Source: Hysterangium stoloniferum (Eukaryota > Basidiomycota > Agaricomycetes > Hysterangiales > Hysterangiaceae). From it: a stretch of 64,000 nt of DNA. Position 1 is the first letter of the stretch; every line of letters starts with the position of its first letter. Below the pieces are notes generated by a model, which had not been told where the DNA came from, made no database searches, and saw nothing but the letters and a program-made list of their open reading frames with translations. Made by a program: the position numbers and the translations under genes. The stretch spans positions 372,001 to 436,000 of the forward strand of contig WHVD01000054.1 in the NCBI GenBank assembly GCA_015178975.1, written 5' to 3'. Positions 20,539 to 33,153 of the stretch are shown here, piece after piece.

Positions 20539-23391
20539 CTACTCCCACGTCTCCAACCCAAGTATCTCAATTCCATCCCCAGCAAACAACTCCCCCACCA
20601 TTACCCCATCCTCACCACAATCCCTCAAAGCTTTCAAAACACTCTCAACATCCTCCCTTCCCACAACAAGCACCATCCCCACCCCACAATTAAATGTCCT
20701 GCACATCTCCTTGGGCGAAACACCGCCTTGTGTCATGAGCCACTTGAACACACCTGGTAGCTCCCAATTTTTCACGTCCACGCGGGCTCCTAACCCAGAG
20801 GGGAGAACACGAGGGATGTTTTCTATAAATCCCCCGCCAGTGATGTGTGCAAGGGCTTTAATTTTGAGAGGAAGTTTCCGGAAGACCGAGAGAAGTGGTT
20901 TCACGTAGAGTTTTGTTGGTGTGAGGAGGACATCGCCGAGAGACCGTGTGGAGGGGGACGAGGGGGAAGAGAACCAGGGACAGGGGGATGTATAGGAGAG
21001 CGATGAGCATGCTACAATTTTGCGGACTAGAGAGAATCCGTTAGAATGGAGACCCGATGAGGTAAGCCCGAGGATGACATCGCCTGCTTTGAGGGAGTCT
21101 GTGAGCGGGAGAATATGAGTGCGCTCTACGGCGCCGACAGCGAATCCGGCGAGATCGTAGTCCCCGTCAGTGTACATTCCGGGCATTTCGGCCGTCTCGC
21201 CACCAATGAGTGCGCAGCCAGATTGTTTGCACCCTTCGGCGATCCCGCGGATAACGGAGCTCGCGACAGGAACGTCCAGCTTGCTGCATGCATAATAGTC
21301 GAGGAAGTATAGGGGCTCAGCGCCTTGTACGATCAGGTCATTCACTGACATCGCCACTAGATCAATGCCTGCAAGCAACGTGTGTCATCCCAATTACCAC
21401 AGAAACACGAGACAATGTAAACTAACCAACAGTGTCATGTACCCCGACCTCAAAGGCCACCCGCAGCTTCGTCCCAACGCCATCCGTGCCACTGACCAAA
21501 ATGGGATCATGATACCCAGCCGCTTTCAAATCAAACACACCGCCGAATCCTCCTATCACGCCATCGGAGCCTGGACGTTGGGTAGAACGCACGAAAGGCT
21601 TGATGTTCTCTACCAACGAGTTGCCAGCCTCTACTGATACACCTGCTGCGGCGTATGTGAGACCTTTGGTCTTTGTACCTTGCGCGAAGGCGAGAGCTCT
21701 AATGTATGAGCTTTAGACTAATAATTCTAAAGGATTTACTTTAACTCACCTATGAGCAATATCTTTCCGGTATGTTTTGCCCTCAAATTCAACAGCATTG
21801 ATACGTGTATACGCAAGCTTGAGTGCCTCCTGTAATGTTGTCGCAAATGCCGCAACGGCGATGACACGACCACCGGCGGTCACGACTTCATCACCGCTTC
21901 GCGATGTTCCTGCGTGGAACACGACCGTGTCTAGAAGATCCTTAGATTTAGCCTAGTGGCATTCCAAAGGAGGGAAACTCTTTACCTGATATGTCCTCAC
22001 CGAATGTTATGTGTTTGCCCGTTGAATAACTGCCAGGGTAGCCTTTAGAAGCTATAATGACAGCAACCGCAACACCATCCCGGATACTGATAGTGATCGA
22101 GTCCAATCGATGCTCGACGGAGGCCTGTCGGAGTGCGACAGTGAGAAAAAAAGGATGTTACAAGGAACTACTTACTAGCATAATAGCAGCCAAATCGGTC
22201 TTATCGTCAAGAAGCAGCATCAAAGCCTCCGTCTCGGGGTCGCCGAATCTAACGTTATATTCAAGGACCTTGGGTCCCGTGCTAGTGAGTATGAATCCGG
22301 TGAACAATAACCCCACGAATGGGAAGCCTGCAACGGACACGGGCACAAGCACAAATCAAGTCAGCGGCTGAAAAAAAACACGAGGGCCGAATACAAAACA
22401 TAAAACAAACCTTCCCTGCGCATTCCACAGATAGTAGGTTGCAATGATTCTTTTAAGATTCGCTGCATCACCTCAGGCGTAGCAACCGGTGCTGGTGCAT
22501 ATGCGCCCATCCCGCCAGTATTCAACCCTGTGTCGCCCTCTCCGATTCTTTTGTGATCCTGTGCGGCGGGCAGAGGCAAGATCGTATATCCGTCTGAAAA
22601 AGCAAGAACTGAGAGTTCTGGGCCTTCTAGGTATTCTTCGATGACGACTTCGCTTCCTTAACGTAAAACAATTATGAGTCGAAGGATATCCATGAAAAAT
22701 GCATTCTGCATACCTGCACTCCCAAACTCATCATTTACCAAGATCTGCTTCAATGCCTCCAATGCCTCCTCTGTAGTCTCCGGTATCAAGACGCCTTTGC
22801 CTCCAGCGAGTCCACTAGCCTTAAGAACGAGTCTATGTGCAGAGTTCTTTACATATGCATAAGCCTCTTCATATCGTTCTTTCTCAAACACCCTGAATTC
22901 TGCCGTAGGGATCGAATGTCGCGCCATAAACTCCTTCGAAAATGCCTTTGAACCCTCCATCCGCGCCGCAGGTGCACTAGGACCAAATACTGGAATTCCG
23001 ACTATGCAAGAGTATCGTGAGGAAATTTGCTATTCCTGAGTGTTACTCCCTTCGCACCTTTTCGAAAGACAGCTTCAATGCCATCTACCAGTGGTTGTTC
23101 AGGACCTGGAACGACTAAGTTAACCTGTTAAGATAGTCTATAAATCTGAAAAGGCATGAAAGGATTTTAACATACTTCCTGCTCCTGAGCAAATTTAATA
23201 AGACTGGGAAAATCCTTGCTTGAGATATTGACATTTGAGCATTTTTTTCCGAATGTTGAGCCGCCGTTACCGGGTGCGATGTAGATGCTTTCTACGATGG
23301 TTGATTGGGCTAGCTTCCATGCTAGAGCATGTTCACGGCCGCCGCTACCAATGATTAAGATTCTCAATGAGACCATGGCCTGCAGGGACAC
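20539..23391 (-). CDS. ADE5,7: Bifunctional purine enzyme: GAR synthetase / AIR synthetase
   Basis: This enzyme catalyses two steps of de novo purine synthesis in the cytosol: phosphoribosylamine to GAR (PurD) and FGAM to AIR (PurM). The PurD half begins [20 protein letters not shown]. It then has [19 protein letters not shown], an ATP-grasp segment [31 protein letters not shown] and [16 protein letters not shown]. The PurM half has [55 protein letters not shown] and [15 protein letters not shown]. About nine exons, roughly 780 residues, all motifs intact. The order (PurD-PurM, no PurN) is the usual fungal one. The start may be MSLQAMVSL (23391) or the second Met (23376). Confidence 0.95.
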
Positions 23392-23496
23392 TTGCGGTTG
23401 ACAAGTCGCCTAAGTGATTTTTGAAAAATTGACAGCAGTAGACCAATCGGAACGCTTCGATCACGTGCACTGTCTGGACCTCACCAAAGCCATTAG
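23392..23496. promoter_or_regulatory. Divergent promoter with CCAAT and CACGTG
   Basis: This 105-bp region lies between ADE5,7 and the heme lyase gene. CCAAT lies at 23443-23447 and CACGTG at 23462-23467, 30 bp before the heme lyase ATG. CCAAT is the HAP-complex site associated with fungal respiratory genes, which suits a heme lyase. Occupancy is inferred. Confidence 0.55.
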
Positions 23497-24399
23497 ATGG
23501 GTCAAGCAACTTCACAAAGCCCTCCACGTCCTGCAACAACCTCTGCAGCTACCTGCCCCGTAGATCATCACGCTACTAACAAAGCCCAATGCCCCGTGGA
23601 CCACCAATCTTCACCCCTGCCATCATCTTCTACTCAATCTGCACAATGCCCTGTGGACCATTCTGCTATTAACCCTCTCAATCAAATACCAACCAATCTT
23701 TCCAGTGGACTACCTTCTTCTCTCCCAAATGATAGGGTTGTATCCTCCATTCCCAGGGACCATAGTGGTGCTACATGGGAGTATCCTTCACCCCAGCAAT
23801 TCCATAACGCACTAGCTCGGAAGGGATGGGAGACTCCGGAAGAGCATGTAGAAACCATGGTTGCAATACACAACTTTTTAAATGAGGCCGCGTGGGGCGA
23901 GGTGCTTAAGTGGGAGCAAAAAGCGAACCCAGGGTAAAGATATGTTCACACTTGCTTTACATATAGCTCAGTGCCATCTCCATCCAGTTCCAATGAAAAC
24001 GTAGAACTTGCCCGATTTAAAGGCCGTCCTGGTGAGCTGTCACCTAAGGCCCGATTTTTCTTATTCGCCGGATGGCTGTTACCTTCGCGATTCAAGTACG
24101 ATGCGTTCCTTCAGTATCTGACAATGTATTGACACCTCATTAGTACCGAGGCACCGTTTGACCGCCATGACTGGATAATCCGCCGCCCAAAAACCAACGA
24201 AGAAGTACGCTATATTATTGACTACTACAGCGCCCCACCAGAGCCAGACGGCAGCCCTGCCTTCTCGCTCGACGTTCGTCCTGCCCTGGATAACCTCGGC
24301 AGCATCAAAACCCGATTAGCCCTTGCAACTGAAGAGGTTTGGACCCAGCTCAGAGCTGATCAGCCCATTGGAGAGAACAAGCGAAGTACAAGCTCATAA
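23497..24399 (+). CDS. CYC3: Cytochrome c heme lyase (holocytochrome c synthase)
   Basis: This protein attaches heme to apocytochrome c in the mitochondrial intermembrane space. The N-terminal region carries three CPVDH heme-regulatory (CPV) motifs (about residues 21, 34 and 52). The catalytic domain follows: TWEYPSPQQFHNALARKGWE, then MVAIHNFLNEAAWGEVLKWE, whose His is the heme-binding residue of the family, then RPGELSPKARFFLFAG and FDRHDWIIRRP..VRYIIDYY near the end. Two introns (about 36 and 46 nt) interrupt the gene; the spliced length is about 273 residues. I cannot tell a c lyase (Cyc3) from a c1 lyase (Cyt2) here, and many fungi use a single enzyme. Confidence 0.93.
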
Positions 24400-24499
24400 C
24401 AAAGGCATTCGGAGCCCAATAGTGAAAGCATGTTTAGTTCTTCCTTGTAGCGAAAATACATCTGATTTTCCCTCATCCCCGGTACTCTTGGAAGCTACC

Positions 24500-26818
24500 T
24501 TATGATAATAATGCCTCCAAGATTATCTTGACGCCTAAAGCACCAGGGTCGACGACACCCTTGACCTTTTCCCTTTCAACGTACGTAGTTCTCCCAGCCT
24601 TCGCCTCCAAATCTTTCGTATGATTTGTAGCGTCAGCAGCCTTTTGCACAGCCTTCCGTAACCCGAGACCGTTGTTGAGTCCCTCAACAAAGGCAGCGAG
24701 AGGATCAACAAGTGTGCGCGACGGCGGCCTTGCACGAGTGTACGAATAAAGCTTCGACAAAGAACTCCGCAATGCCTCTGTCCAAATCTCAAGCGTGATT
24801 TGATTTTTACCGTCTGCGCTATCGTGCATTCCCTGTACGAGCGCCGAAAAGAATATGCTGTACAACGCCCCACTTGTCCCGTCCATGCCATCACCTACAG
24901 CTTTTGCAATCTGCCCAATGGCGCCAATAACGTCTTCGCCGTTTGCTGCGCCACTATCAACAGCACGAAGGACATGCTCCGCGCCGGATTTATGCGTCAG
25001 TCCTGCGTCACCATCACCCACGATGCTATCAAGACGGCTAAGCTCGGCCTCGTTCTCAATGATTGCGCTTGCTGCACGTCGTATGGCATTGACAAAGGCG
25101 GCAGGATCTGAGGCTGCCAGTTTGCGAAACGTGCTTTTGGGTGTAGCTGCCTTTGAGACCTCTGCAGTGGAAGATATTTCACCTGGTGCAAGGCAAGAAG
25201 CCCATCTCCAGCCCGGGGCATTAGATTTTTCATCTAGTAGAGACAAAATATCCGACGCATTGGCTGGTGCGGACTCGCCACTGCGAGGGAGTAAGAGTAA
25301 TGTTAAGGAGAATCCAGGCATATTAAGTGAGGTCTTGGATCAAACATTAAATGACTGAGATATACAACACAGGATTGAGCAATGCACACCATGAATGAGC
25401 CCTGAAGTAAACGCCGTACTCTAACGTTTTTGTTCCTTAGCTGTGAAACGGTTTCGCGCGCGATACCGCTCAATTCGAGTTCGCTCAAACCTCCCAAGTT
25501 GTTAACCATCAACACAACTTCGTCGTTCCCAGATCCAAGTGCCCCGAAAGGTAAGAAAGACCGTTCCGGGTCCGTCGTAGAAGTGAGAAGATCGAGCAAA
25601 GATGATACAAGATCGTGCAGTTTAGGGATCGGAGAAACTCGAGCATACCCTGACTCGTTATGAATGCCCATACCAAGCTCGATCTCGTTGGCTTTGAGAT
25701 GGGACTCTGCAGCATTGGTGCCAGGAATCTTTGCGAAATTTATGACCTGGTTGAAGAGGCTGCGGTAAATATGCTCACATGGCAATGCTCAAGTCCAGCA
25801 CCGACAGTTCCAATGCGAGAAGCCACCCATGCTGCAACGTCGAAAACTTTGTCCATGTCCTGACCGCGTCCAGCTAGGGCACCGGCAATCTTGTACACGA
25901 TGACTGTACCAGCAAGACCTCTTAAATTGAACAAATTAATAAAGGCCATTATTATGCGCTCGCCGTAACGTCCTACCTGCGTCCCACTAATCTACCCTGA
26001 GTCTTTCCAACGCTCACGTCATCGCCAACAATCAAAAATCTGACGCGGTTCGACTTCTCAGGGTGAGCTGCTGCATACTGCTCTTTCGCTAATCCGAAGT
26101 TGAGTACGTCGCCAGTGTAATTCCTGAATAAAGATCAGTCGAAACGGGATCGTGATGGTATATACCATACTTGACAATGATCAGAGTGCTGAGTGGCGTA
26201 TATCGTCAGTCAGGAGTTCATGAGAATGAACACATCAGACCCTTTGTTTCCGTCAACTAGCTCGATGGCTTTTGTAACCTGACTAGCGTTTGGTGACGCA
26301 AAGACATTCCCAGCAACAGCCGCTGAATCGTAGGTAAGTTTTTGAATCGTAGATATCGAGTACACATACCAGTAAGTATTCCTTCCCCTAATGTGATATA
26401 TCAAGTTCTAGTACCGGATAAGACGTAGATGCATCCAATGCAGACATACCTACAAAACCAGCATGGCTAGGTTCGTGACCGCTTCCGCCACCACAGATAA
26501 GGGCAACCTGATCCTTGTCAATTTTGGATCTATAGATAACTAGAATGGCATTGATTCGTCTAATGAACTCAAAACAAATCTTGGAGATCCCACGCACCTT
26601 TATTTTCGACATCGAGAGAGAGATGAGGGTTCAAGTAGACAAGGCCTGCCAAGACTGAGAGATCGAGACGATAGATACGAGTGAATGTCACTCACCCTGC
26701 AAGGCCTCGATTACAAGTGAGGGCGGTTCGTTAATCAGGTGTTTGCCTGTTGATAATATTTGTTTGTCAGACAACCCAGAAGAGATGGGGCAGTACAGGG
26801 GAACTGACTTAGTACCAT
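24500..26818 (-). CDS. DAK: Dihydroxyacetone kinase
   Basis: This ATP-dependent kinase phosphorylates dihydroxyacetone in glycerol use and detoxification. The N-terminal exons give [19 protein letters not shown] and [18 protein letters not shown], the substrate-binding loop. [11 protein letters not shown] supplies the His that binds substrate covalently. [11 protein letters not shown] and [13 protein letters not shown] complete the DhaK domain. The C-terminal DAK2/DhaL domain has [20 protein letters not shown], whose Asp residues coordinate Mg-ATP, then [16 protein letters not shown] and a terminal [15 protein letters not shown]. About nine exons. Its 3' end lies 100 bp from the convergent heme lyase gene. 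The first exon codes for only three full codons. Confidence 0.93.
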
Positions 26819-27090
26819 GATGATGGTAGAGCGCTTTATATAAAGTGCGATTTTACGGTCTTGTCACGGGAATATGGCATAACACCTGTGTATATCCTCC
26901 AAGCTTAAATTTATTATTATGCTCAAGTATCCCATCAATGAATCAACTGAGATAAGTTACTAAACATCCTCCCTCTCCAACAGTATATATATCTCTTTCC
27001 ATACGCAGACAGCAAAAGTAGATTCCGATGGATAATCGGGTATCACGTGATGCATGATGACCGCATATAAGCTTATACACACAGCATCGA
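26819..27090. promoter_or_regulatory. Divergent promoter (DAK / MsrB) with TCACGTGA and a TATA palindrome
   Basis: These 272 bp hold the 8-bp palindrome TCACGTGA at 27043-27050, 41 bp before the MsrB ATG, and the 12-bp palindrome CTTTATATAAAG at 26834-26845, 16 bp from the DAK ATG. The second would be a TATA box only if the DAK leader were extremely short, so its role is doubtful. Confidence 0.5.
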
Positions 27091-27901
27091 ATGCTCCGCC
27101 ACATCGCTCGAACATCTCTCACAGCCTTCCCTCGTTCATATATCAAGACAAAACTCCTGTCTGGTGCAACACTTTTCGCCTCTACTGCACTTCCAATGTC
27201 TTCTGTAGAACCCGGTTCAAAGAGCAAATCCGATGAGGAATGGCAAGCCATTCTGTCCCGTGAACAGGTGAGAGAGATACGGACCTTGAAATAGCTTGTT
27301 AATCCCATCATACAGTTTAGAATATTGCGCACGAAAGGTACAGAAGCGCCTGGAACAGGCAAATACGACAAGTTCTCTCAGGAAGGCATATACACCTGCG
27401 CTGCCTGCGACACTCCTCGTACGTTTGCTTGCCGGAAGTCTTCAAAGTTATTACAATAATTCTGATCTGCGGTGAAAGTATACAAGAGTACCACAAAGTT
27501 TAACTCTGGATGCGGCTGGCCAGCCTTCTTTGATGGTGGGTGGTATCCCAGGTAATTAATACACCTCGCCAATGACGGCCGGTTGTTTAGCCTTGCCTGG
27601 CGCTGTCACTCGTCATGAAGATACGACACTTGGAATGACTCGGACAGAGATCATATGTACGGCCTGTGGGGGCCATCTTGGTCATGTTTTCAAAGTGAGT
27701 CTACTGGATGCTCGAGATCTGCGAGTGACTTATTATTGCTGTGAAGGGAGAAGGCTTTCCCACACCCAGTAAGTATCAGGTCAATGGATTTCTTATTTCA
27801 CATCTCACTGAATCTTCCCAGCCGACGAACGACACTGTGTAAACTCTGTCTCCCTCAAGTTTACTGATGAGCAGAAGTCAGATGAATCGCAGAGCAAGTA
27901 A
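27091..27901 (+). CDS. msrB: Peptide methionine-R-sulfoxide reductase (MsrB)
   Basis: This enzyme reduces methionine-R-sulfoxide in proteins. The N-terminus [20 protein letters not shown] is a likely mitochondrial presequence; the internal Met before SSVEPG could give a cytosolic form. Core motifs after splicing: [31 protein letters not shown] with the first zinc pair, [29 protein letters not shown] with the second zinc pair, and [12 protein letters not shown], which contains the catalytic Cys. Six exons with short introns; the exon junction C/TATACAAG restores PLYKSTTKF. It ends SDESQSK. All zinc and active-site cysteines are present. Confidence 0.93.
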
Positions 27902-28158
27902 ATAGCAAAGTCGAATTGGTTGTAGTATGTTATTAATGTATTATCAGTTCCCTGATGCCACGCAGCGGGCGGTCGTGGAGCTTGACAGGGTTACTCTCTA
28001 GTCTGTTCAAATAATCAATTCACAGGAAAAAAGAGTATTTTAAAATGTGCTGATATAGTCCGAGGCGTAAACTAAGGTAAACTGGGTCGGGGAGAGTCAA
28101 TTTGAGACTATGCCAGAGTTAAGAACAGACCAACACACATAATCCAGAAACAGGACAA

Positions 28159-28816
28159 TTAAAGGCCCTCCATTGAGTGTAAGAGTTCATCCAACTCCTT
28201 CTTCGACTCCTGGTATTTGTCTTGGGCCTCCTACAGGCATGGGTAAGGCGATGATCAATAGGCAATGCAATGCAGCGAGCAGACATACTTCGTATTTCTT
28301 CTCCCACTGATCGCGCTCTTGCTCAAGTCGTTGTACTTGACGCTCAAAGTGCTCGGCCTTAACATCGACCTGGCGGAGTCTGCGATGGTGAAGGATAAGC
28401 GGTTAATCAACTGAGGATGGCAAGCGTGTACACGTACTTCTCGACAGTTTCTTTAACATTCTTCTCGGCATTGTCCAACTCTTCTTCCAGTAATTGGATC
28501 TTTCGCTGAAGGTTGTCGTTGGTCGTCTTACTGGCATCGCCTTCCTCTCGCGCAAGTTTCGCTTCGCCAAGTTTCTCCTCAGCCTTCTCGAGGTCACCAA
28601 GGGCCACGTTAAGTTTGTGGTTCAACGACGTGATATCGTTTTCCTTCTCCAATAATTCTTGCTTTAACTTCTTGTTCAACTCTTCGGCGGCCTCAGCACG
28701 CTCGACGTTAGCATCAGCTTCAGCACGAAGACTCTCAAGTTTCTACGGATTGGGAGGATTCATTCATGTATGACGCAAGAAAACACATAAAAGCTGACCT
28801 GCTTGATCTTGTCCAT
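28159..28816 (-). CDS. TPM1: Tropomyosin
   Basis: This is an actin-cable-stabilising coiled coil used in cytokinesis and polarised growth. The first exon encodes only MDKIKQ. It continues KLESLRAEADANVERAEAAE, through heptads such as ALGDLEKAEEKLGEAKLA and LQRKIQLLEEELDNAEKNVK, to EHFERQVQRLEQERDQWEKK and a C-terminal ELDELLHSMEGL. The spliced length is about 161 residues, the same as fission yeast Cdc8. The whole chain is one uninterrupted coiled coil. Three or more introns, including one after the sixth codon, a position common in fungal tropomyosin genes. Confidence 0.93.
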
Positions 28817-29088
28817 TGAGTGTGATGGTTAGATGAAGACGAAACTGTGACTGCTCTGGATGTGTGACTTTGTGACACAAGTCTATTACGCAGGATCTCT
28901 TAACTCTTTCTTCATGTCCGTCCCTCAGGAAGGTAAGCGACATACAGAGATACCAATATATGCGTTTCTAACTGCGATGTAAATTGCCATACAGAGCTAC
29001 CTATCCTTGAGGCGGTAATCCAGTAGGAATAGCCAGTTTTTCGGATAACAGCACTCAAAGTCATACTGACTTCGGCATCGTTCTTTAG

Positions 29089-30945
29089 TATTCGTAATCG
29101 TCTAACAGCTCTCAAGAAAGATCGAGGTGACTATGTCAAAGCACACGATGTTCTTTCTCTGTACCAAGCGGTAGTTAAACAAGGTGAGAGTTGAATGATT
29201 TCAGTTGCACTTATACCATGCTCACGTTCGGCTCAAGTGACCCGCCTGAATGACGTGCGAGACGAACAAACCCCTCACAAGAATAGGGTGGATACTACAT
29301 TAGCCGACGTGTTCAACCTTATGTCGCTATTTTTCCTTACCATTGGAAAAACGAGAGAATGCCCAGCAACCTATTGTCAGATTGCAACTATCAGGGTAGG
29401 CATTTTGCATTACTGTACCCATCTTGGTACCATTAATGCGTTATATTTATATTTAGCAACTATTGGATCACATGAACGAATCGGCAGTCTACAACGAGAT
29501 CGATCTTACTACTTTCCAACGACGATTAGAAGAGCTTCGAGATATTGTACGTAGGGATGCTGAAAGCGGTCTCCACCCAGAGGCCATGACGAAACTTTTA
29601 GAACGACAGCTCAATGAATGTGGTTCGTAATCTCTGGGATCAAGCGGCGATTCGTCCGTGCGCAACACCACCACACTTCTTACACTATCTTAAAAATAGA
29701 TGCGATTCTCAATTCGATGGAAGAATCTCTATCCGTGCTCTCTGTAGAATTGGTGCCTGTAAGTCACGCTGCTTCTAGAACTCGTGGCACTTACCCATAG
29801 ATCGCAGCTCCATGAAAAACTCATCCAACTACGGCGACAGTTCGCCACCTTAGCAGGGAAAGAGGGACCTGCAAAGGCAGAATTGAAGCCACTTCAAGAA
29901 GAACTGCGAAAGATTGATGCGTGAGTCTTCTTTTTTTTCCCTGAATGTAGCTTCTATGGATGATTATTAATAATTAACGTTCATTAGCAAACGTGTCGAT
30001 GGCAAGTTTTTGGGACCGGGAGGGTCATCTGTCCCAACGTCACAGGCAGTATTATCTTCATTGATTGAGGAATGTTTTGAGATCTCCCAGGAAATTCGAG
30101 CTCGAGAAGTCAGCAAGCATGTTGCATCGTCTTTGAAACCTATCTACGATAGATTGTCTGAGATGCGAGCCGAGCTTGAGAATTTAGTATTAACCCATCG
30201 GTGGTCTCTTCGGTGAGTATTACCCTCTGCTATGAACAACCACGATCTTTACATATATATACCATCAGCGAGACCGACCTCTGGAACTATTCATTGAGCC
30301 TGCGAGAAATTGACAAGATGAGGGTAGATGGCAAATTTATTGATGCGGAAGGAAACCTACCGACGGGACAATATGTGAGTTCAAGATAGATTTATATGAA
30401 TATCAGTCTGACTACCGTGACAGGTCCTGTTATATTTATTACGGCGGTGTTATGGCCTTATTTACCAATTATTATCATCGAGCGAGCCCGTGTCGGAGGA
30501 GCTTATGCCTATCGTAAAAAAATTTCTATTTTGTATCGTTTATTTATCTCTATGCTGATCAGATGCGCAGGCGAACAAATTGTCTACAGTGAAAAAATGT
30601 TTGAACGAAGTTTTAAAGTACGGCGGTCCTTTCAGTCCGCGTGATCTCTATCCAGTGAGTTACGCTGCGGATGGGCATGTAGAATTAATGAACAAACATA
30701 TTAATCCAACAGTATCAACTCGCACTGCACCAGATCGACTCCCTTCAAAAGGATGGTAAATTTATCGGCTCGGACGGTTCCATTCCAGAGGGACAGGGCG
30801 TTGTTATTGCCCATCTGAACGAGTGCCATGAACTTGTAGGGATGGTACGTATATGTGTTCGACTTATGGCCCATCATTGTTGATATCTTCTTAGCTTAAG
30901 GAATCAATGGAGGAGGGCGAGGATGAGGAAGACAATTCCGATTAA
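29089..30945 (+). CDS. DUF2408-like protein with three DGKF repeats
   Basis: The predicted protein is largely helical with an acidic tail (EEGEDEEDNSD). N-terminal part: RNRLTALKKDRGDYVKAHDV and VVKQ spliced to VTRLNDVRDEQTPHKNRVDT. The middle has coiled-coil segments (LLERQLNEC, LVPLHEKLIQLRRQFATLAG). Three copies of a degenerate module share the core DGKF: KRVDGKFLGPGGSSVPTSQ, KMRVDGKFIDAEGNLPTGQ and LQKDGKFIGSDGSIPEGQ. This matches my recollection of the fungal DUF2408 family, function unknown. At least nine exons. The first exon is not resolved: an ATG near 28915 (MSVPQE) may be the start, joined by one or two introns to 29089. Confidence 0.6.
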
Positions 30946-31230
30946 TTGATGCAATGCCCAATGAATGATATGATACGCCGAGTATGAGTGACCGCATCCT
31001 TATTCACCGCCTTTTTCTTATGATCGTCTAGCTTCCCATTAATCCACAAATTACATATGTACTCCCGACCTATGAAATGTAGTTATGGACGTTGAATTTA
31101 CAATGGTTCCAAGAGGCACGTAGGTCCACCCAATTAGCAGCATCTGTAAGATAGACGTGTACGATCTGACACAGCAGCAGGGAGCAGTCTTCACTATGAG
31201 ATAGACGTATACATGGAATACTGATATCCT

Positions 31231-33153
31231 TCATCCGAAGATTCTGAGACCTTGAAGGGATGCATTCTCCTGCTGGATTTCCGTAGAATCAGTTGGGGTT
31301 GTTTGTGAAGCGTCCTCGAAGCCTTTCCCAAGCAGACTTGAGAACAATTCATCAATTTGTTCTTCATGCCACCCTCCTCGAATTGGTATGGGAACCATGA
31401 AATTCTGCAGTTTCTCGTGCGGTTCGTACCTGCGAAACGTGTTAATATGTGCATGATACCGCCGTCAAAGCAGCCGTACCGAAGTTTTCTCCCTTTACTT
31501 GCCCTTGTATCGACTGCTTTCTTTTTCTTTTGTTTTTTTGAATTGGCATAGAATTCTGCAGCAGCTGAAAGTTAGGAAGTGATAAGCGACATACTAGAGA
31601 ACCAGAAATTCAACGGACACACCATCCTTCCCGCCCTTGGTTTCTATCACGTCTCTTAACATTGCTTGATAGAAATCTCTATCATCAAAAGTCTCTTCGT
31701 CCCCCTCTTCATCCTCTTCGTTGTGGTGATCGTAAGGTTTGGAACCGATTCTCGTAGATTTGGTCCATGTCTTCTTAATAATTTTTGCCCGGTCTCTTAA
31801 TGCCTCTTCAACAAGCTCCCCTGCACTTTTCACATGCGATGGACCAGATTTAAATGATGTGCGTGTGGATGAAAAGAGTGCGGCAGGAGAGACAGCTTGC
31901 ACTTTGGCAGACCACTTTTGAAGATTGGATAAGATATCCCCATGTGTCCTGATAAAGAATGAACGCCATTTATTGGTCTAGGGTGCGGTTATTGGAAGGT
32001 TAGAGACGTACTGTGCATCAAACCACATCATTTCCTCGGTACTCTCTTTGAGCAAAGCTTCCCAGTCCGCACCATCTGCGTGGAAATCAACTGCCGTGCG
32101 CTGCCGTTTACGGGGCGGTGGGGTAGATCCAGCTTTTTCAAGTAGTTTCTGTTACCATCAGCTTGTGACGACAGATGCTACTACAGAAGAATGTACTCAC
32201 CTGTCGCAACTCAAATATATCTTCCGATAGCAGGAGCGCTTCCGACAAGAATCTGCGCAATGCATCCTGATTATCGGGATTGGAAATATAGGGGCCTATC
32301 TTCTGAGGCTACATTCCAGTTTAACTCGGGATTGGACTGGAAATGTATTTTTGTTACGTACGTGGGGTAGTTTGTTGGTGGAAGTCAGAGTTTTCTGTAG
32401 GCGAATCCGGCCATCCACCAAAGAATCCCATATACGCTGTAAGAACATATGTGAGCACATTACGCATATGTATATTAAAACATACGAGTTGACGTGAGAT
32501 CGCCTGGCCTTTGAGCTTGTCTGCAACGCGGGTGCGTTGGAGGGAAGGGAGAAGGTCATTGTCATTGGCTTGAGCCTCATCATTGTCCTCTGCGACTCGT
32601 TTCTGGCCTTTGTGTACGATGGGTTCTTCTTCCTCGCTCTGGCTTGCTCCATCGTGCGATGCAGAGGGGGACGATCCTCCATGCATAGATGGGATGGACG
32701 TTTCTTCCTCGTCCTCCTCGTTCTCATCGGCCATCAGCGTACGCCGGGATGTCTTGACACCATCGTATTTTGGATCGACTACACTATCACGTAGCTTGCG
32801 TAAGGCCGACGGCCTGTGAGCCTCTGTAAAAGGTTGATTCTTCATGGATGTGTTTCTTTCAGACGTACCCTACTTCCACATAATGTTCTCGACCTGCATT
32901 TGGATCGATAGCATCCACTTGGACATCTCCATCATCGTCGACATTTTTATGATTATTGCCCTGCCCTCCGTAGTCATCCTCTGGGTCAAAATCTAAACGA
33001 ACGATCGACTCGAAGAACTCAGATGTGGCAACTAGTGGAACGAACCTGCAGGTGCTGCATCCTCTAATTGTGCAATTTGCTGAGTCAATCTCAGTCCTAT
33101 AGTGCATGTTACAACGGGCAGCCTCAAATACAAGAAGAATACATACGCTGCAT
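31231..33153 (-). CDS. BFR2: AATF/BFR2-type ribosome biogenesis protein
   Basis: This is a nucleolar protein of small-subunit processome assembly. The first exon is two codons (ATGCAG plus one base) spliced to RLRLTQQIAQLEDAAPADFD. Acidic N-terminal half (VDDDGDVQVDAIDPNAG, ENEEDEEETS). AATF leucine-zipper-like region: KLKGQAISRQ and RIWDSLVDGRIRLQKTL. TRAUB domain at the C-terminus: DDRDFYQAMLRDVIETKGG, then ASKGRKLRYEPHEKLQNFM and IDELFSSLLGKGFED. It ends ASLQGLRIFG. About eight exons. The alternative frame in the last exon gives no family match. The gene is convergent with the DUF2408-like gene, 285 bp apart. Confidence 0.87.
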